The notes beneath the pieces were generated by a model. It worked only from the letters and a program-made list of their open reading frames with translations, searched no databases and had not been told where the DNA came from. DNA of 64,000 nucleotides from Leptospira semungkisensis (GTDB taxonomy: Bacteria > Spirochaetota > Leptospiria > Leptospirales > Leptospiraceae): the NCBI RefSeq assembly GCF_004770055.1, contig NZ_RQEP01000019.1:620001-684000 (forward strand), given 5' to 3'. Shown here piece after piece: positions 18,993-29,209 of this stretch (its first letter is position 1; each line of letters opens with the position of its first letter). Both the position numbers and the translations under genes were made by a program.

Positions 18993-19002
18993 GCTTATAC
19001 CC

Positions 19003-19608
19003 ATGAAAACCAAAATGTCAAGCAGAGAAACCGGCCCCAAGGACAGGATTTTAGAAACAGCAGTCCGACTCTTTCAATTACAGGGCTACGGAAATACTGG
19101 GATCAATCAGATCATCCAAGAATCCCAAACTGCCAAGGCAAGCTTCTATGACTACTTTCCTTCCAAGGACGCGTTAGGAAGGGCCTATATAGAATTTTAT
19201 GGAAAAGAGCAGATCATTCTATTAGAAAAATTGAAAGCAAGGTCCAAGAATGCTAAGGAATTCATCCAGGCCTGGACCCAAATCTTACGAAGACAAACAA
19301 GAAAGAGTCAGTTTGCAGGTTGCCCAATGGCAAATATTGCAGCCCAGATCGCTTCTACTTCTATTCCTATCTCGGAAGAAGTGAAAAAGCTAACTCAAAA
19401 GACGATCGACTTTCTTGCTGTCTATCTAAAGGAATCCCAAGCAAAAGGACAGGTCCCAAAATCCTCGGACGCTCAGATACTCGCAAGAAGAGTGTTCGCC
19501 TGCTACGAAGGAGTATTGCAGATCTGGAAACTCACCGGAAAGATTTCCGCGTTAGACGATCTACCAGGAATGACAGACGCAATTCTAAAGAATCCAGCCA
19601 AAGATTAG
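19003..19608 (+). CDS. TetR/AcrR family regulator
   Basis: A 201-residue repressor counted from the ATG at 19003 (an in-frame TTG at 18991 is less likely because it lies in the dyad). Residues 12-60 form the TetR helix-turn-helix: I-L-E-T-A-V-R-L-F-Q-L-Q-G-Y, then K-A-S-F-Y-D-Y-F-P-S-K-D-A-L. The ligand domain contains F-A-G-C-P-M-A-N at C107, a single cysteine where NemR-type electrophile sensors also carry one. I infer sensing of reactive electrophiles or oxidants and control of the adjacent nitroreductase. Confidence 0.85.
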   Translation: MKTKMSSRETGPKDRILETAVRLFQLQGYGNTGINQIIQESQTAKASFYDYFPSKDALGRAYIEFYGKEQIILLEKLKARSKNAKEFIQAWTQILRRQTRKSQFAGCPMANIAAQIASTSIPISEEVKKLTQKTIDFLAVYLKESQAKGQVPKSSDAQILARRVFACYEGVLQIWKLTGKISALDDLPGMTDAILKNPAKD

Positions 19609-20648
19609 GCTAACGATCCTCCGCAAGAAGAACCGGCTCCCGCAGTGCAACCATAGCAGTGCTGTTCTAGACGGATCTTTCTCTTGTCTAAACTAGCCTG
19701 GTTGAAATCAGAGATCTTAGTCACTTCTCCTTCTAATTGCATATCCAACATCTGGTTGAAATCGCAATCGTATAGACTACCATCCCAACCAACGCTAAGA
19801 GTATTTCTACACATCACTCCAGCCGCGGCCAAAGGATTGAAAGAAGTCACAATCTTTTCCAAATAAGAATCCAGGTTTCCGCTTTCTAAAAGGAATTCCA
19901 AGAAACGACTGATAGGCATATTCGTAATAGCGAATAGAGAATTAAACTGGACCCCAAAATTCTCCTTCAACTCTCTCTTAAAGTCGGATTCTAAAGTAGA
20001 TTGTCCTCCTGGAAGAAAGGCTCCTCCAGGATTGTATACTAAGTTCAGGACTATACCGGATCCAGGAACACCGTATCCGACTTCATTCAATTTCTTTAAT
20101 GCTTCTACGGAACGATCGAATACACCTTCTCCACGCTGCGCATCCGTTCTTCTTTTCTGGAAATAAGGAAGACTAGAAACAACTTCCACCTTATGTTTTG
20201 CAAAGAACTCAGGTAGATCCCTGTATTTCTCTCCCGCAAGAACAATGGTTAGATTGCAACGGACCATGATCTTCTTGCCCAACTTAGAAGCTTCTTCTAC
20301 AAACCATCTAAAATTCGGGTTCATTTCGGGAGCTCCTCCCGTAATATCCAAGGTAGAGATCTTAGGACTGGCAAGTGCAACCAGACATTCCTGCATGGTC
20401 TCCTTGGACATGATCTCCTTTCTATCCGGTCCGGCATCCACATGGCAATGTTTACAGGTTTGGTTGCATAGCTTTCCCACATTGACTTGTAGGATATCTA
20501 CTCCCGTCGGAAAAAGAGGGAATAATCCACTCTCCTGCAATTTCTCCGCGAACAAAGGAAGTGCCTTACGTTCCGAGACCTCGGACAAGATCCTAAATTG
20601 TTCCTTGGAAGAAGAAAGCTCGCTTCCCCTGGCAAGAAGTGATTTCAT
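19605..20648 (-). CDS. arsS: Radical SAM protein, ArsS family (arsenosugar biosynthesis)
   Basis: A 347-residue radical SAM enzyme with C-N-Q-T-C-K-H-C (the CX3CX2C cluster) preceded by L-Q-V-N-V-G-K-L and followed by H-V-D-A-G-P. The C-terminal domain ends C-Y-G-C-T-A-G-A-G-S-S-C-G-G, the conserved tail of the ArsS/DUF3641 family, thought to install the deoxyadenosyl group on dimethylarsenate. It is followed upstream on the same strand by the AhpD-like gene that usually accompanies arsS. No arsM homologue is adjacent. Confidence 0.85.
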   Translation of the reverse strand: MKSLLARGSELSSSKEQFRILSEVSERKALPLFAEKLQESGLFPLFPTGVDILQVNVGKLCNQTCKHCHVDAGPDRKEIMSKETMQECLVALASPKISTLDITGGAPEMNPNFRWFVEEASKLGKKIMVRCNLTIVLAGEKYRDLPEFFAKHKVEVVSSLPYFQKRRTDAQRGEGVFDRSVEALKKLNEVGYGVPGSGIVLNLVYNPGGAFLPGGQSTLESDFKRELKENFGVQFNSLFAITNMPISRFLEFLLESGNLDSYLEKIVTSFNPLAAAGVMCRNTLSVGWDGSLYDCDFNQMLDMQLEGEVTKISDFNQASLDKRKIRLEQHCYGCTAGAGSSCGGSLA

Positions 20649-20667
20649 ATTATGAAAACCTTATGGA

Positions 20668-21009
20668 TTAGATACCGAGTTCTTTTACTTTGTTCAAGGC
20701 TTGCACGCTATGAACCAGACTTGCTCCACCTCGGATCGCCGCTCCTACATGGATCGCTTCCCAAAGTTGTTCTTCGGTTGCACCCTTTTCTAAAGTGTCC
20801 GTAGTGTATGCGTCTATGCAATAAGGACATTGCACGACATGAGAAACTGCAAGTGCAATCAGGGATTTTTCCTTAGCACTCAAAGCCCCATCTGCGAAAA
20901 CCGATCCATAATAATCGAAGAATTTCTTTGCTAAATCGGGTCCAAATTCGCCTATGTTCCCGAATTTCTTTAGATCTTCCGGATGATAATAAGTATTATT
21001 TTGAGACAC
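20668..21009 (-). CDS. Arsenosugar-associated carboxymuconolactone decarboxylase-like protein
   Basis: A 113-residue AhpD/CMD-like protein with the redox motif V-S-H-V-V-Q-C-P-Y-C-I-D-A-Y-T and C-terminal G-A-A-I-R-G-G-A-S-L-V-H-S. Proteins of this subgroup are annotated as arsenosugar biosynthesis-associated peroxidase-like proteins because of their link with arsS, which is 19 bases downstream here. Expected activity is thiol-based reduction or peroxidase chemistry; it has not been shown for this one. Confidence 0.8.
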   Translation of the reverse strand: MSQNNTYYHPEDLKKFGNIGEFGPDLAKKFFDYYGSVFADGALSAKEKSLIALAVSHVVQCPYCIDAYTTDTLEKGATEEQLWEAIHVGAAIRGGASLVHSVQALNKVKELGI

Positions 21010-21086
21010 TATAGTTCTCCTGTATTTCTTTAGAGTTAGATACGCTTTCTTATTTTCGCTTTTTAGAATATAAGAAGAAGCATTAC

Positions 21087-21572
21087 TTACTTCTTCGTAG
21101 CAAAGTCTAGTTGATTACATTTTTCGCAAACTTCTTCTGGAATTAGTCCCCACTTGATAAGAAATCCGAAGACGAAACATCCTGCGCAGAAACCCAAGAC
21201 GCTTTCCAGAGTCGCGAAAAATACTAAGATACCGAGAACGATTTGAAAGAAGAAAATTTGCCCGAAATAAAGAAGTGCAAACGCAGTTCCGCTAAAGACG
21301 AGACCTACCAATTGCGCGAATCTCTTGGGAGGACCTGCTACCGTTTTGTTTCCCAAACCAAAAATGGGCACGATCCCATGGATGGCTAACTTCGCGAATA
21401 CGGAAAACTTAGGCCCATATAAAACTCTCGCCGCAAACCCATAGGCCAAGGCCGCCGCTAACCAAAGGGACTGAGTAAAAATTGTAGATAAACTAAGGAT
21501 AACCACGAGGGCAGCCACGCTTCTCGCCGCATATTCATTGACAGTATCCGGGAAATTACCGATTCGAATCAT
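21087..21572 (-). CDS. DUF4395 membrane protein
   Basis: A 161-residue protein with four hydrophobic segments in two pairs and conserved family words F-P-D-T-V-N-E-Y-A-A-R and P-P-K-R-F-A-Q-L-V-G. Near the C-terminus are two cysteine pairs, F-C-A-G-C-F and V-C-E-K-C, suggesting a thiol-redox role at the membrane. DUF4395 genes often lie beside thioredoxin-like genes. It is upstream of the arsS pair on the same strand, separated by 77 bases. Confidence 0.7.
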   Translation of the reverse strand: MIRIGNFPDTVNEYAARSVAALVVILSLSTIFTQSLWLAAALAYGFAARVLYGPKFSVFAKLAIHGIVPIFGLGNKTVAGPPKRFAQLVGLVFSGTAFALLYFGQIFFFQIVLGILVFFATLESVLGFCAGCFVFGFLIKWGLIPEEVCEKCNQLDFATKK

Positions 21573-21614
21573 GTTTCTTCTTCTAAACCTTTTTCCTAGC
21601 TTAGACAGAATCAG

Positions 21615-23039
21615 ATGGATGGCAAGAATATTTTCACTATATCAAACAATTCGTCCAATTTAGCAAATGGAGAATATTTTAAACCCAGAGGTTTTGTAGT
21701 AACTTCGACAGCCCTAATCCTCTGGGCCCTTCCTCTTGCTATTTTCCCCTGTTTCTTCCAAAGATCAGACATTTGGGCACTCTGGGGCCATTTCTCTCTA
21801 AGCTTAGTCGGCTATTTTCTGTTGGTAAGAAGGAGTTCCTACCAAGAGAACTCATATTCCATCGCAATCCGAGCAGGGATCTGTCTCCGGATCTGGTTCC
21901 TATTCACACCAGTCTTTCTCTCGGAAGATGTATTCCGATTCTTATGGGACGGGCTCTTGGTCCAGGAAGGAATTTCCCCGTATTCTATTCTTCCGAAAGA
22001 ACTAGGCCTATTCGAAACCGAGGCCTGGAAAAAAGAATTACTCACTCAGATGAATTCTCCCGGATACTACTCAGTGTATCCTCCTCTTCTCCAGATCTTG
22101 TTCCTACTTCCTTCCTGGGTATTGAGATCAAGCGGCTCCGTATTCTTAGGTATATTCTCATGGAAAATCATAGTTCTCCTTTCAGAATTAGGAATTTATT
22201 TTATAGTTAGATTGCGGGGAAGGGAAGAAGATAAGGCTTCTTTCTTACAATACTGGCTCCACCCATTAGTCTTGTGGGAAGGAGTTGCTAACGGACATTC
22301 GGAACCGATCCTATTCTTATTCTTGCTCTTGGGTTTGGTCTACTGGCAAAGAGGAAAGTCTGTCTTTGCATTTTTATTCTATCTCGGGTCCATCTTGATC
22401 AAGATCCTTCCTTTGATCCTTGCTCCTTACTTATTCTTTTCTTGGATACGGACCAGGTCACGCAAAGAGATCCTGATTCTATTTACGATCGGGTCGATCG
22501 CTTTGATAGGCTTCGGTTATTACTTCTTCTTCTATTTTCTGGAAAATGAACTTTTAAGAAAACAATGGACCAAGGGACTTGGGGTCTATTTTAATTTATT
22601 CGAATTTCACGGCGCGGTCTACTATCTCGCCAAGATCCCTATGAAGTATACTTGGTATCCGTATTCGGCCGCTCCCGTTCTAGGATGTATTAGTTTTCTA
22701 TGGATCTGTTTCTATTCCTTTCTTGTATCTAAGAAGGAGTATCGGAACAAATTTGCGATTCTTCCCCATGTTTGGGTAAGTATATGCGGGATCTATTATA
22801 TTCTATCCAGCACCATTCATCCTTGGTACATTCTTCCGATGATAGGCGCCTCCCTATTCTCCAAGGATCTTTGGCCACTCGTTGCGGGAATGGCTTGGAT
22901 CCTTTCGTATTCCACCTACTCTACCCCAAGGTTCCAAGACCAAGTCTGGGCAATGGTCTTGGAGAATCTAATCATCTTTGTCGCCTTGGGCTACCAACTC
23001 TTCTATTCTAAAATCCGTAAGTCGAAAGAAGTCCCATAA
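21615..23039 (+). CDS. Integral membrane glycosyltransferase, GT87-like
   Basis: A 474-residue protein with about 10-12 membrane helices. The first large loop carries S-E-D-V-F-R-F-L-W-D-G, resembling the catalytic D-x-x-R-x-x-W-D-G of polyprenyl-phosphate-sugar-dependent mannosyltransferases, followed by I-S-P-Y. Y-P-P-L-L-Q and A-N-G-H-S-E-P are further family-like loops. Expected role: transfer of a hexose from a lipid carrier to a cell-envelope acceptor on the periplasmic side. It stands alone between divergent and co-directional genes; exact donor unknown. Confidence 0.7.
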   Translation: MDGKNIFTISNNSSNLANGEYFKPRGFVVTSTALILWALPLAIFPCFFQRSDIWALWGHFSLSLVGYFLLVRRSSYQENSYSIAIRAGICLRIWFLFTPVFLSEDVFRFLWDGLLVQEGISPYSILPKELGLFETEAWKKELLTQMNSPGYYSVYPPLLQILFLLPSWVLRSSGSVFLGIFSWKIIVLLSELGIYFIVRLRGREEDKASFLQYWLHPLVLWEGVANGHSEPILFLFLLLGLVYWQRGKSVFAFLFYLGSILIKILPLILAPYLFFSWIRTRSRKEILILFTIGSIALIGFGYYFFFYFLENELLRKQWTKGLGVYFNLFEFHGAVYYLAKIPMKYTWYPYSAAPVLGCISFLWICFYSFLVSKKEYRNKFAILPHVWVSICGIYYILSSTIHPWYILPMIGASLFSKDLWPLVAGMAWILSYSTYSTPRFQDQVWAMVLENLIIFVALGYQLFYSKIRKSKEVP

Positions 23040-23136
23040 TTTTCTCTTGCCCTTGTCAAACGGGAGAAGAAACTGCTGCGGGACTTATTTAGTTCCACCG
23101 AATCACCGTTCTTCTAGGATATGAGGAAAAACGAAA

Positions 23137-24441
23137 ATGCTTTTGAAACATTTCGACACCTTAGCCAATACTTTGGAAAAGGAGATCTTAAAAAGTGAAC
23201 AAATCCGCAGCAAAATACTCTTAGCAGTGCTTTTGTCAGCAAGTGTGATCTGGATCGGAGTCTTTATCTTTTTCCAGAAAGAGTTCGATGAGAGCATGGG
23301 GATACAATTCCCGTTTCATTTACTAATAGGCACATTGGTCTTCGGATCCGCCTACGAATTCGGATTTCTCCATCTCTTGCGATTTCTCCAGAAGACAGGA
23401 CGCAGGGTTCCTTCTCTCCCGAGATATGGAAACGCATTGATTGAGACTTCCTTGCCGGGCTTTATACTTCTCTTCTTAGTCCAAAAGCATTTGTATCCGG
23501 TTGTTCCTCTCAACTCTCCGATTCCGAATCTATATATTGTTTTCGTAATATTGTCAGTACTCAGAATGGAATTCGGGATTTCTTTCTTTACCGGCGCGAT
23601 TGCAGGAACCCAGTATCTTCTTCTTTCCTTGTTCTTTGTCCCGGATAGCATACCGAATGGAGACTATGCATACAATTTCTTCTATTCCAAGATACCTATG
23701 TACATCCGTTCCGCAATGTTCTTGGGCTCCGGCTTGGTCGCAGGACTCGTAGCAATGAGATTGAAGAATGTATTGAAAAACTCAGTAAGCCACTTGGAAG
23801 AAAGAAACGAGGTCCTGGGAATGTTCGGTCAATACGTTTCTCCTTCCGTAGTAGACAAACTAATGAGCCAAAAAACGGAAACAGTTTCCGAAAACAAAGA
23901 TGTTTGCGTGATGTTCTTGGACATTCGAAATTTCACTAAATTCTCGGAAAACAAAAGCCCGGCAGAAGTAATCGAATATTTGAACACTCTATTCGAAGAT
24001 ATGATAGAGATCGTAAATAAACATAACGGAATCATAAACAAGTTTCTAGGAGACGGATTTATGGCGGTATTCGGCGCACCCATTTCGGATAACGGAAGAG
24101 ATGTAGAAAATGCAGTTCAGGCTTCCATCGAGATCCAACAAAAGGTTTTAGAACTAAATCTTTCAGGAAAGATCCCGGAGACAAGGATCGGGATCGGACT
24201 TCATTCGGGAGAAGCAATGACAGGCAACGTAGGCTCGTCTCAAAGGAAGGAATATACCATCATAGGAGACACGGTCAATCTCGCATCCAGAGTGGAACAA
24301 TTGAATAAAGACTTCGGCTCGGTCCTACTCGTTACGGATTCTGTGTATGAACAAGTGAAGCATGCAGTGCAAGGAGAGTCCCTTCCTCCCGTGAAAGTAA
24401 AAGGAAGAGACAAAGAAGTATTCATTTACAAACTGCATTAA
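23137..24441 (+). CDS. Membrane class III adenylate/guanylate cyclase
   Basis: A 434-residue protein: six membrane helices in the first ~210 residues, a short linker, and a class III cyclase domain (about 240-434). Visible motifs are V-M-F-L-D-I-R-N-F-T (first metal aspartate), N-K-F-L-G-D-G-F-M-A-V-F-G (second metal aspartate), G-I-G-L-H-S-G, and K-E-Y-T-I-I-G-D-T-V-N-L-A-S-R. The K-E-Y-T and D-T combination fits adenine specificity. Leptospires have many such cyclases; this one probably senses through its membrane domain. Confidence 0.88.
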   Translation: MLLKHFDTLANTLEKEILKSEQIRSKILLAVLLSASVIWIGVFIFFQKEFDESMGIQFPFHLLIGTLVFGSAYEFGFLHLLRFLQKTGRRVPSLPRYGNALIETSLPGFILLFLVQKHLYPVVPLNSPIPNLYIVFVILSVLRMEFGISFFTGAIAGTQYLLLSLFFVPDSIPNGDYAYNFFYSKIPMYIRSAMFLGSGLVAGLVAMRLKNVLKNSVSHLEERNEVLGMFGQYVSPSVVDKLMSQKTETVSENKDVCVMFLDIRNFTKFSENKSPAEVIEYLNTLFEDMIEIVNKHNGIINKFLGDGFMAVFGAPISDNGRDVENAVQASIEIQQKVLELNLSGKIPETRIGIGLHSGEAMTGNVGSSQRKEYTIIGDTVNLASRVEQLNKDFGSVLLVTDSVYEQVKHAVQGESLPPVKVKGRDKEVFIYKLH

Positions 24442-24442
24442 T

Positions 24443-25171
24443 ATGAGATCTCCCAAAGAACATTACGAAAGTTTTCTAGCCAAAAGATATTCTTGGATGC
24501 TTGGAGATCTTTCCGAAAAAGATAAAGAACATCATTCCTTATTTCAATCTTTTGGGATCTCTCCCAAGTCCAATTCCATTGCTTGGGATTTAGGAGCTGG
24601 AAGCGGGATCCAATCTATTCCGTTAGAAGACTTGGGCTTTCGAGTTTTAGCAATCGACTTCAACCAAGAACTCTTAGATGAAATTCCCGCACGAAAGCCG
24701 GGAACTCTTATCCAAACTAAGATCGCCGACATCAGATCTACTGAGTTGTACAAAGGAGAAGCTCCCGAAATTCTACTCTGCATGGGAGACACCATTACAC
24801 ATTTAGAATCCGAAAAAGAATGGGAAGCGCTAGTCGAACTCTGGTCTTCCTTTTTGAAACCGGGAAGTCTATTATTTTTAGGTTATAGAGATCTGAGCTA
24901 TGGAACCCCGGGAGAAAAAACCGGATTCGTAGTGAGGGCCGAAGAATCCCAGATCTTTTCCTGCATTCTTTCCTTTGGAAAGGAAAAGACGGAGGTCACC
25001 GATGTATTCCATTATAAAAATGAGAATCATTGGGATATGGCCATGAGTTCGTATAACAAATTAGTGCTTCCTATCGATAGAATATTACAAACTCTTTCTA
25101 TTCATAAATTCGAACTGCAAAAACAGGATGAGAAAAGAGGAATGCGCTTCCTTCTTCTGAAACGAACTTAA
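24443..25171 (+). CDS. SAM-dependent methyltransferase
   Basis: A 242-residue class I methyltransferase with motif I W-D-L-G-A-G-S-G-I-Q-S, the acidic ribose contact A-I-D-F-N-Q-E, and L-L-C-M-G-D-T-I-T-H-L at motif IV. A small-molecule substrate is likely from the domain type; nothing points to which. Only one base separates its ATG from the cyclase stop, so the two are one operon. Confidence 0.8.
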   Translation: MRSPKEHYESFLAKRYSWMLGDLSEKDKEHHSLFQSFGISPKSNSIAWDLGAGSGIQSIPLEDLGFRVLAIDFNQELLDEIPARKPGTLIQTKIADIRSTELYKGEAPEILLCMGDTITHLESEKEWEALVELWSSFLKPGSLLFLGYRDLSYGTPGEKTGFVVRAEESQIFSCILSFGKEKTEVTDVFHYKNENHWDMAMSSYNKLVLPIDRILQTLSIHKFELQKQDEKRGMRFLLLKRT

Positions 25172-25222
25172 AGGACCCTTTTCATTCGATCTAGTTCCCT
25201 TCTTCCTCAATTTTTAAGAAGC

Positions 25223-25239
25223 GGTTTTTAGGAAAAACC
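25223..25239. promoter_or_regulatory. Perfect hairpin upstream of the RND gene
   Basis: GGTTTTT-AGG-AAAAACC, a 7-bp perfect inverted repeat, lies 58 bases before the RND transporter ATG. It could be an operator or leader stem; no T-run follows. Confidence 0.3.
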
Positions 25240-25296
25240 ATTCGACAACGAAATTGAGACTAGGAATCTGTATGTATCCTTGCACGGGACTCCTCC

Positions 25297-28200
25297 ATGA
25301 TCGATAAACTGATACGTATCTCCATCAAAAGCAGGATCATCGTTCTGATCTTGACCGGACTCATTACCATTGTGGGTCTTTATAACGCGTATCAACTCTC
25401 CATCGATGCCATTCCGGATATTACCAACGTGCAAGTTTCCGTGGTGACTCAATCTCCAGGACTCTCTCCTGTAGAGGTGGAGCAATTCATTACCTTTCCG
25501 ATTGAAATGGAACTCACAGGCGTTCCTCACGTGACTGAGATCCGTTCTATTTCTAGAACCGGCGTGAGTAGCGTAACTGTCATCTTCAAGGATGGCACTG
25601 ATATCTATTTTGCAAGGCAGCTTATCAATGAGAGATTGAGAGCGGCAGAGGCAGTCATTCCTAAGGGATATGGCTCTCCTGAACTTTCTCCTATTGCTAC
25701 CGGTCTTGGGGATATTTACGAGTTCGTTCTTACAAGCGACAGACATACTCCCGAAGAACTCAGGACTTATATGGAATGGGAACTTGCGAGAGAGATCAAG
25801 TCCACCGAAGGGATCATCGACGTAAACATTATCGGCGGGGATGCAAGACAATACCAGATCAAGATCGATCCTCAAAGATTAGCAGTTCATAATATTACAC
25901 TTTCCCAACTTTGTGAAAAATTGGAGAGCTCCAATCAAAACACCGGAGGCGGCTATATCTCCAAAGGCTCTGAACAGATCGTAATCCGAGGAGAGAGCCA
26001 ATTCAAAACAGTAGAAGAAATACGTAACGTAGCTGTCAAAACCGAAAGAGACGGAGTTCCCCTTCTTCTCGGACAGATCGCAACTGTAGAAACAGGACCT
26101 GCACTTAGATTCGGGCTTATGACCAAGGACGCCAAGGGAGAAGTCGTCGGTGCCACTGCGATGATGCTCATGGGCCAAAACTCTTTGGAAGTCGTAAAAA
26201 GAGTGAAGGAAAAAATAGAAGTATTGCGATCCAGACTTCCCGAAGGAATGAAGATCGTCACCTTTTACGATCGTTCAGAATTCATCGGAAGAACGTTAGG
26301 AACCATCTTTACTAACTTAGCGGAAGCTGCAGTCCTAGTGATCATCGTTTTAATCTTCGCGCTCGGCACTGTTAAAGGTGCATTGCTAGTCAGCTTAGCC
26401 ATTCCGATCCCTATGCTTGCGGCTACTATTTTCATGAGAATGTTCGGCATCGTCGGAAATCTAATGTCTCTTGGAGCCTTGGACTTCGGACTTTTAGTCG
26501 ATGGAACGATCGTAATGCTCGAATCCGTACTCCATGGTTTCATTCTAAAAAAAGCATTCTACGAATTACAAAATTCTCAAGAAGATAGAAAGCTTGCCGC
26601 GGAGCAAATCATCACCGAAGCCTGCGTGCGTGTTGCAAGAGCTGCCACCTTCTCCGTAGGAATTATTCTACTCGTGTATCTTCCCCTCATGACCTTAGAA
26701 GGTGTAGAAGGAAGAATGTTCCAACCGATGGCCATGACAGTTGCGATCTCTCTCGCAATGGCACTTCTGTTCTCTCTTACCACATTTCCGGCAGCGGTCA
26801 GTATTCTTTTCCAAAAGCCGATCTTCCACCATAGTAAGTTCTGGGATAAGGCAGAAGAAAAATATCTACAACTCTTGCATTTCGGAATGGCGAACAAACA
26901 GCTTTTCTTAAGAGCAGGCCTCGGAGTATTTGCAGCTTCTTTAATATTAGGATCAACATTAGGATCCGAATTCTTACCTCGTATCGATGAGGGAGAATTC
27001 GCAATCGATATCAAACGTCTCCCTTCTACTTCTATCAATTATTCCAGAGATACGAATACCGAAATGGAGAAGGTAATCGCTCAATTCCCTGAAGCAGTGA
27101 GCATCGTGAGCAAGATGGGAAGAGGAGAATCCGCAGCAGAACCCATTGGCACCGAAGAAGGAGAGACGATGGTCAAGCTCTCTCCCCATAAGGAATGGGT
27201 GAGCGCTTCTTCTAGAGACGAACTCATGGACAAAATGAAGGATGCGATTTTGAAATCAGTACCTTCGAGCACTGTTTCTCTCTCTCAGCCGATCGAGAAC
27301 AGAGTGAATGCACTTCTTTCGGGCTCCAAAGCAGACGTTGTGATCAAGATCTACGGAGATGATCTGCAAACATTGAAGGACACTGCTGCAAAATTCGCAG
27401 AAAGAATCCGCAAGGTCCCAGGCGCTGCCGACTTAAGAGTGCAAAGAGTATTAGGACTTCCTTTAATACAGATCAAAGCAGACAGACAGAAAATGGCCCG
27501 CTACGGAGTGGAGTCCGAAGAGATACTTACCACAGTCGAATCCTTACGAATCGGAAGAAGGGCCGGCAAAGTATTCGAAGGATTCAAACGCTTCGACCTG
27601 GTTGTTCGCTTGCAGCTCGACGTTTCCGATCTGGATAAATTAGAAAATATACCGGTTATGACATCGGGAGGATTTACGATCCCTCTCGGACAGGTTGCTT
27701 CCATAGAATTCGTAGAAGGACCTGCAGCTATCTACAGAGAATCCCTGAAACGCAGGATCATGGTAGAAGCGAACGTACGAGGAAGAGACTTAGTAGGTTT
27801 CGTAAACGAGGCACAAAAAGTCACAGAAGACATAGAGAAAAATCTTCCAGAAGGATATAGAACGGACTGGGGAGGACAGTTCGAGAACTTCCAAAGAGCA
27901 AAGAACAGATTACTCTTAGTAGTCCCGATTGCACTCGCAATCATATTCGTCATGCTCATCGCAGCTTTCGGGAACGTGTATTACGCAGCTGGAGTGTTCA
28001 TCGTAGTGCCTCTTGCAGTGGCAGGAGGAATTATCGGACTTGTGATCCGAGGTCTTCCGTTTAGTATTCCTGCAGGTGTAGGATTTATTGCAGTGAGCGG
28101 TATCGCGGTATTGAACGGTGTCGTTTATGCTTCCACATTAAAAGAAGAGTTAGCAAAAGGAGTAGTGATCTCTAAGGCAGTGATCTCTGCCGGATTGCAA

Positions 28201-28602
28201 TCCCTTCGTCCGGTAATGACTACTGAGATCATTGCGGCAGTGGGATTCATTCCGATGGCAATTTCCACAATGGCGGGCGCGGAAGTGCAAAGACCATTAG
28301 CTACAGTCGTTATCTTCGGGGTCATAGTAGCAACTGTGCTTTCTAGGGTACTTCTTCCGATCGTGATGGAGTTCCTTCTGAATATCTACCAACACCAAGA
28401 GAGAAGAAAGGACGCTCTGAAAAGAAAATTAGAAGCAGAGTTCCAAGCATCCAGAGTGCAAGAAAGGATCTCCGAGCCTGCACAGCCAGTCCAAGAAATC
28501 TCTTGGGATTCGGAGGAGATCGCAGAGGAAGAAGAAGTTAAAAATTTCTTCTCTAAATCCAAACGCACTAAGAACGGCTTAAAGAAAAAGACAAAACGTT
28601 AA
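25297..28602 (+). CDS. CzcA/CusA-type heavy-metal RND efflux pump
   Basis: An 1101-residue inner-membrane RND transporter with 12 helices and two large periplasmic domains. The start ([12 protein letters not shown]) and the early [20 protein letters not shown] and [12 protein letters not shown] are characteristic of the heavy-metal efflux subfamily; D-F-G-x-x-x-D-G is the proton relay in helix 4. A 60-residue charged C-terminal tail is extra. The usual membrane-fusion and outer-membrane partners are not adjacent, so it must pair with proteins encoded elsewhere. No clear Shine-Dalgarno precedes the ATG. Confidence 0.9.
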   Translation: MIDKLIRISIKSRIIVLILTGLITIVGLYNAYQLSIDAIPDITNVQVSVVTQSPGLSPVEVEQFITFPIEMELTGVPHVTEIRSISRTGVSSVTVIFKDGTDIYFARQLINERLRAAEAVIPKGYGSPELSPIATGLGDIYEFVLTSDRHTPEELRTYMEWELAREIKSTEGIIDVNIIGGDARQYQIKIDPQRLAVHNITLSQLCEKLESSNQNTGGGYISKGSEQIVIRGESQFKTVEEIRNVAVKTERDGVPLLLGQIATVETGPALRFGLMTKDAKGEVVGATAMMLMGQNSLEVVKRVKEKIEVLRSRLPEGMKIVTFYDRSEFIGRTLGTIFTNLAEAAVLVIIVLIFALGTVKGALLVSLAIPIPMLAATIFMRMFGIVGNLMSLGALDFGLLVDGTIVMLESVLHGFILKKAFYELQNSQEDRKLAAEQIITEACVRVARAATFSVGIILLVYLPLMTLEGVEGRMFQPMAMTVAISLAMALLFSLTTFPAAVSILFQKPIFHHSKFWDKAEEKYLQLLHFGMANKQLFLRAGLGVFAASLILGSTLGSEFLPRIDEGEFAIDIKRLPSTSINYSRDTNTEMEKVIAQFPEAVSIVSKMGRGESAAEPIGTEEGETMVKLSPHKEWVSASSRDELMDKMKDAILKSVPSSTVSLSQPIENRVNALLSGSKADVVIKIYGDDLQTLKDTAAKFAERIRKVPGAADLRVQRVLGLPLIQIKADRQKMARYGVESEEILTTVESLRIGRRAGKVFEGFKRFDLVVRLQLDVSDLDKLENIPVMTSGGFTIPLGQVASIEFVEGPAAIYRESLKRRIMVEANVRGRDLVGFVNEAQKVTEDIEKNLPEGYRTDWGGQFENFQRAKNRLLLVVPIALAIIFVMLIAAFGNVYYAAGVFIVVPLAVAGGIIGLVIRGLPFSIPAGVGFIAVSGIAVLNGVVYASTLKEELAKGVVISKAVISAGLQSLRPVMTTEIIAAVGFIPMAISTMAGAEVQRPLATVVIFGVIVATVLSRVLLPIVMEFLLNIYQHQERRKDALKRKLEAEFQASRVQERISEPAQPVQEISWDSEEIAEEEEVKNFFSKSKRTKNGLKKKTKR

Positions 28603-28605
28603 GAA

Positions 28606-29205
28606 TTATTTCTTTTCCTTTAAGCCTACGATCAAGGCTCGGATAACGCTTTTCAAAAGATCAATCCGATCCTCGGAGATCTTTTCGAATACGATACGAG
28701 GATGATGGAACGAAAGAGTTCCTTCGAATAATATCTTTGCGCCATTCTCTGGAGTATTACAAAAAAATAATCCGTTTTTGATCCCGTCGCCTACAATCCT
28801 CTCCAACTGATCATACATTGTCTTGATATGCTTTTGAACGAATGGTCTAGTCTTTTCTGCGGACATATTGAATGCGGAAAAGATCCTAGGGTCGGATTGC
28901 ACCTTTTCCCGTTTCATTTTATGGAGAACCACAAACCATTCTTCTATTTTTTGTTCTAAAGGTAAATTGCGGGAAGTGACTTCTTCTAAAGTGGTATCGA
29001 TCCGATCCAACCATCTTCTGGAAATAGAATCGAGCAACGCTTCCTTGTCGGTGAAATGTTTATAGAGTGCTGCGTGGCTTACGTTTAAGGTCCGAGCCAC
29101 ATCGGTTAACTTCAGACGCTCGACACCGTTTCGACGAATTTCGGCTTCGGCGGCATCGAGCACTTTCTCTTGCAGTTCTTCCGGTTTCAGACCTGTCTTA
29201 GGCAT
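28606..29205 (-). CDS. TetR family regulator
   Basis: A 199-residue repressor with the HTH at residues 14-58 (V-L-D-A-A-E-A-E-I-R-R-N-G, then V-S-H-A-A-L-Y-K-H-F-T-D-K-E-A-L-L). The C-terminal effector domain is not recognisable. It lies four bases downstream of the aldo/keto reductase gene on the same strand, so both probably form one transcript and the regulator controls it through the dyad at 30213-30251. It is convergent with the RND pump gene. Confidence 0.85.
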   Translation of the reverse strand: MPKTGLKPEELQEKVLDAAEAEIRRNGVERLKLTDVARTLNVSHAALYKHFTDKEALLDSISRRWLDRIDTTLEEVTSRNLPLEQKIEEWFVVLHKMKREKVQSDPRIFSAFNMSAEKTRPFVQKHIKTMYDQLERIVGDGIKNGLFFCNTPENGAKILFEGTLSFHHPRIVFEKISEDRIDLLKSVIRALIVGLKEKK

Positions 29206-29209
29206 TCGT

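Noticed and set aside
25228..25875. 215-codon minus-strand frame at the start of the RND gene
   Set aside because: Its sequence has no family features and lies antisense to a well-supported transporter; a shadow frame.
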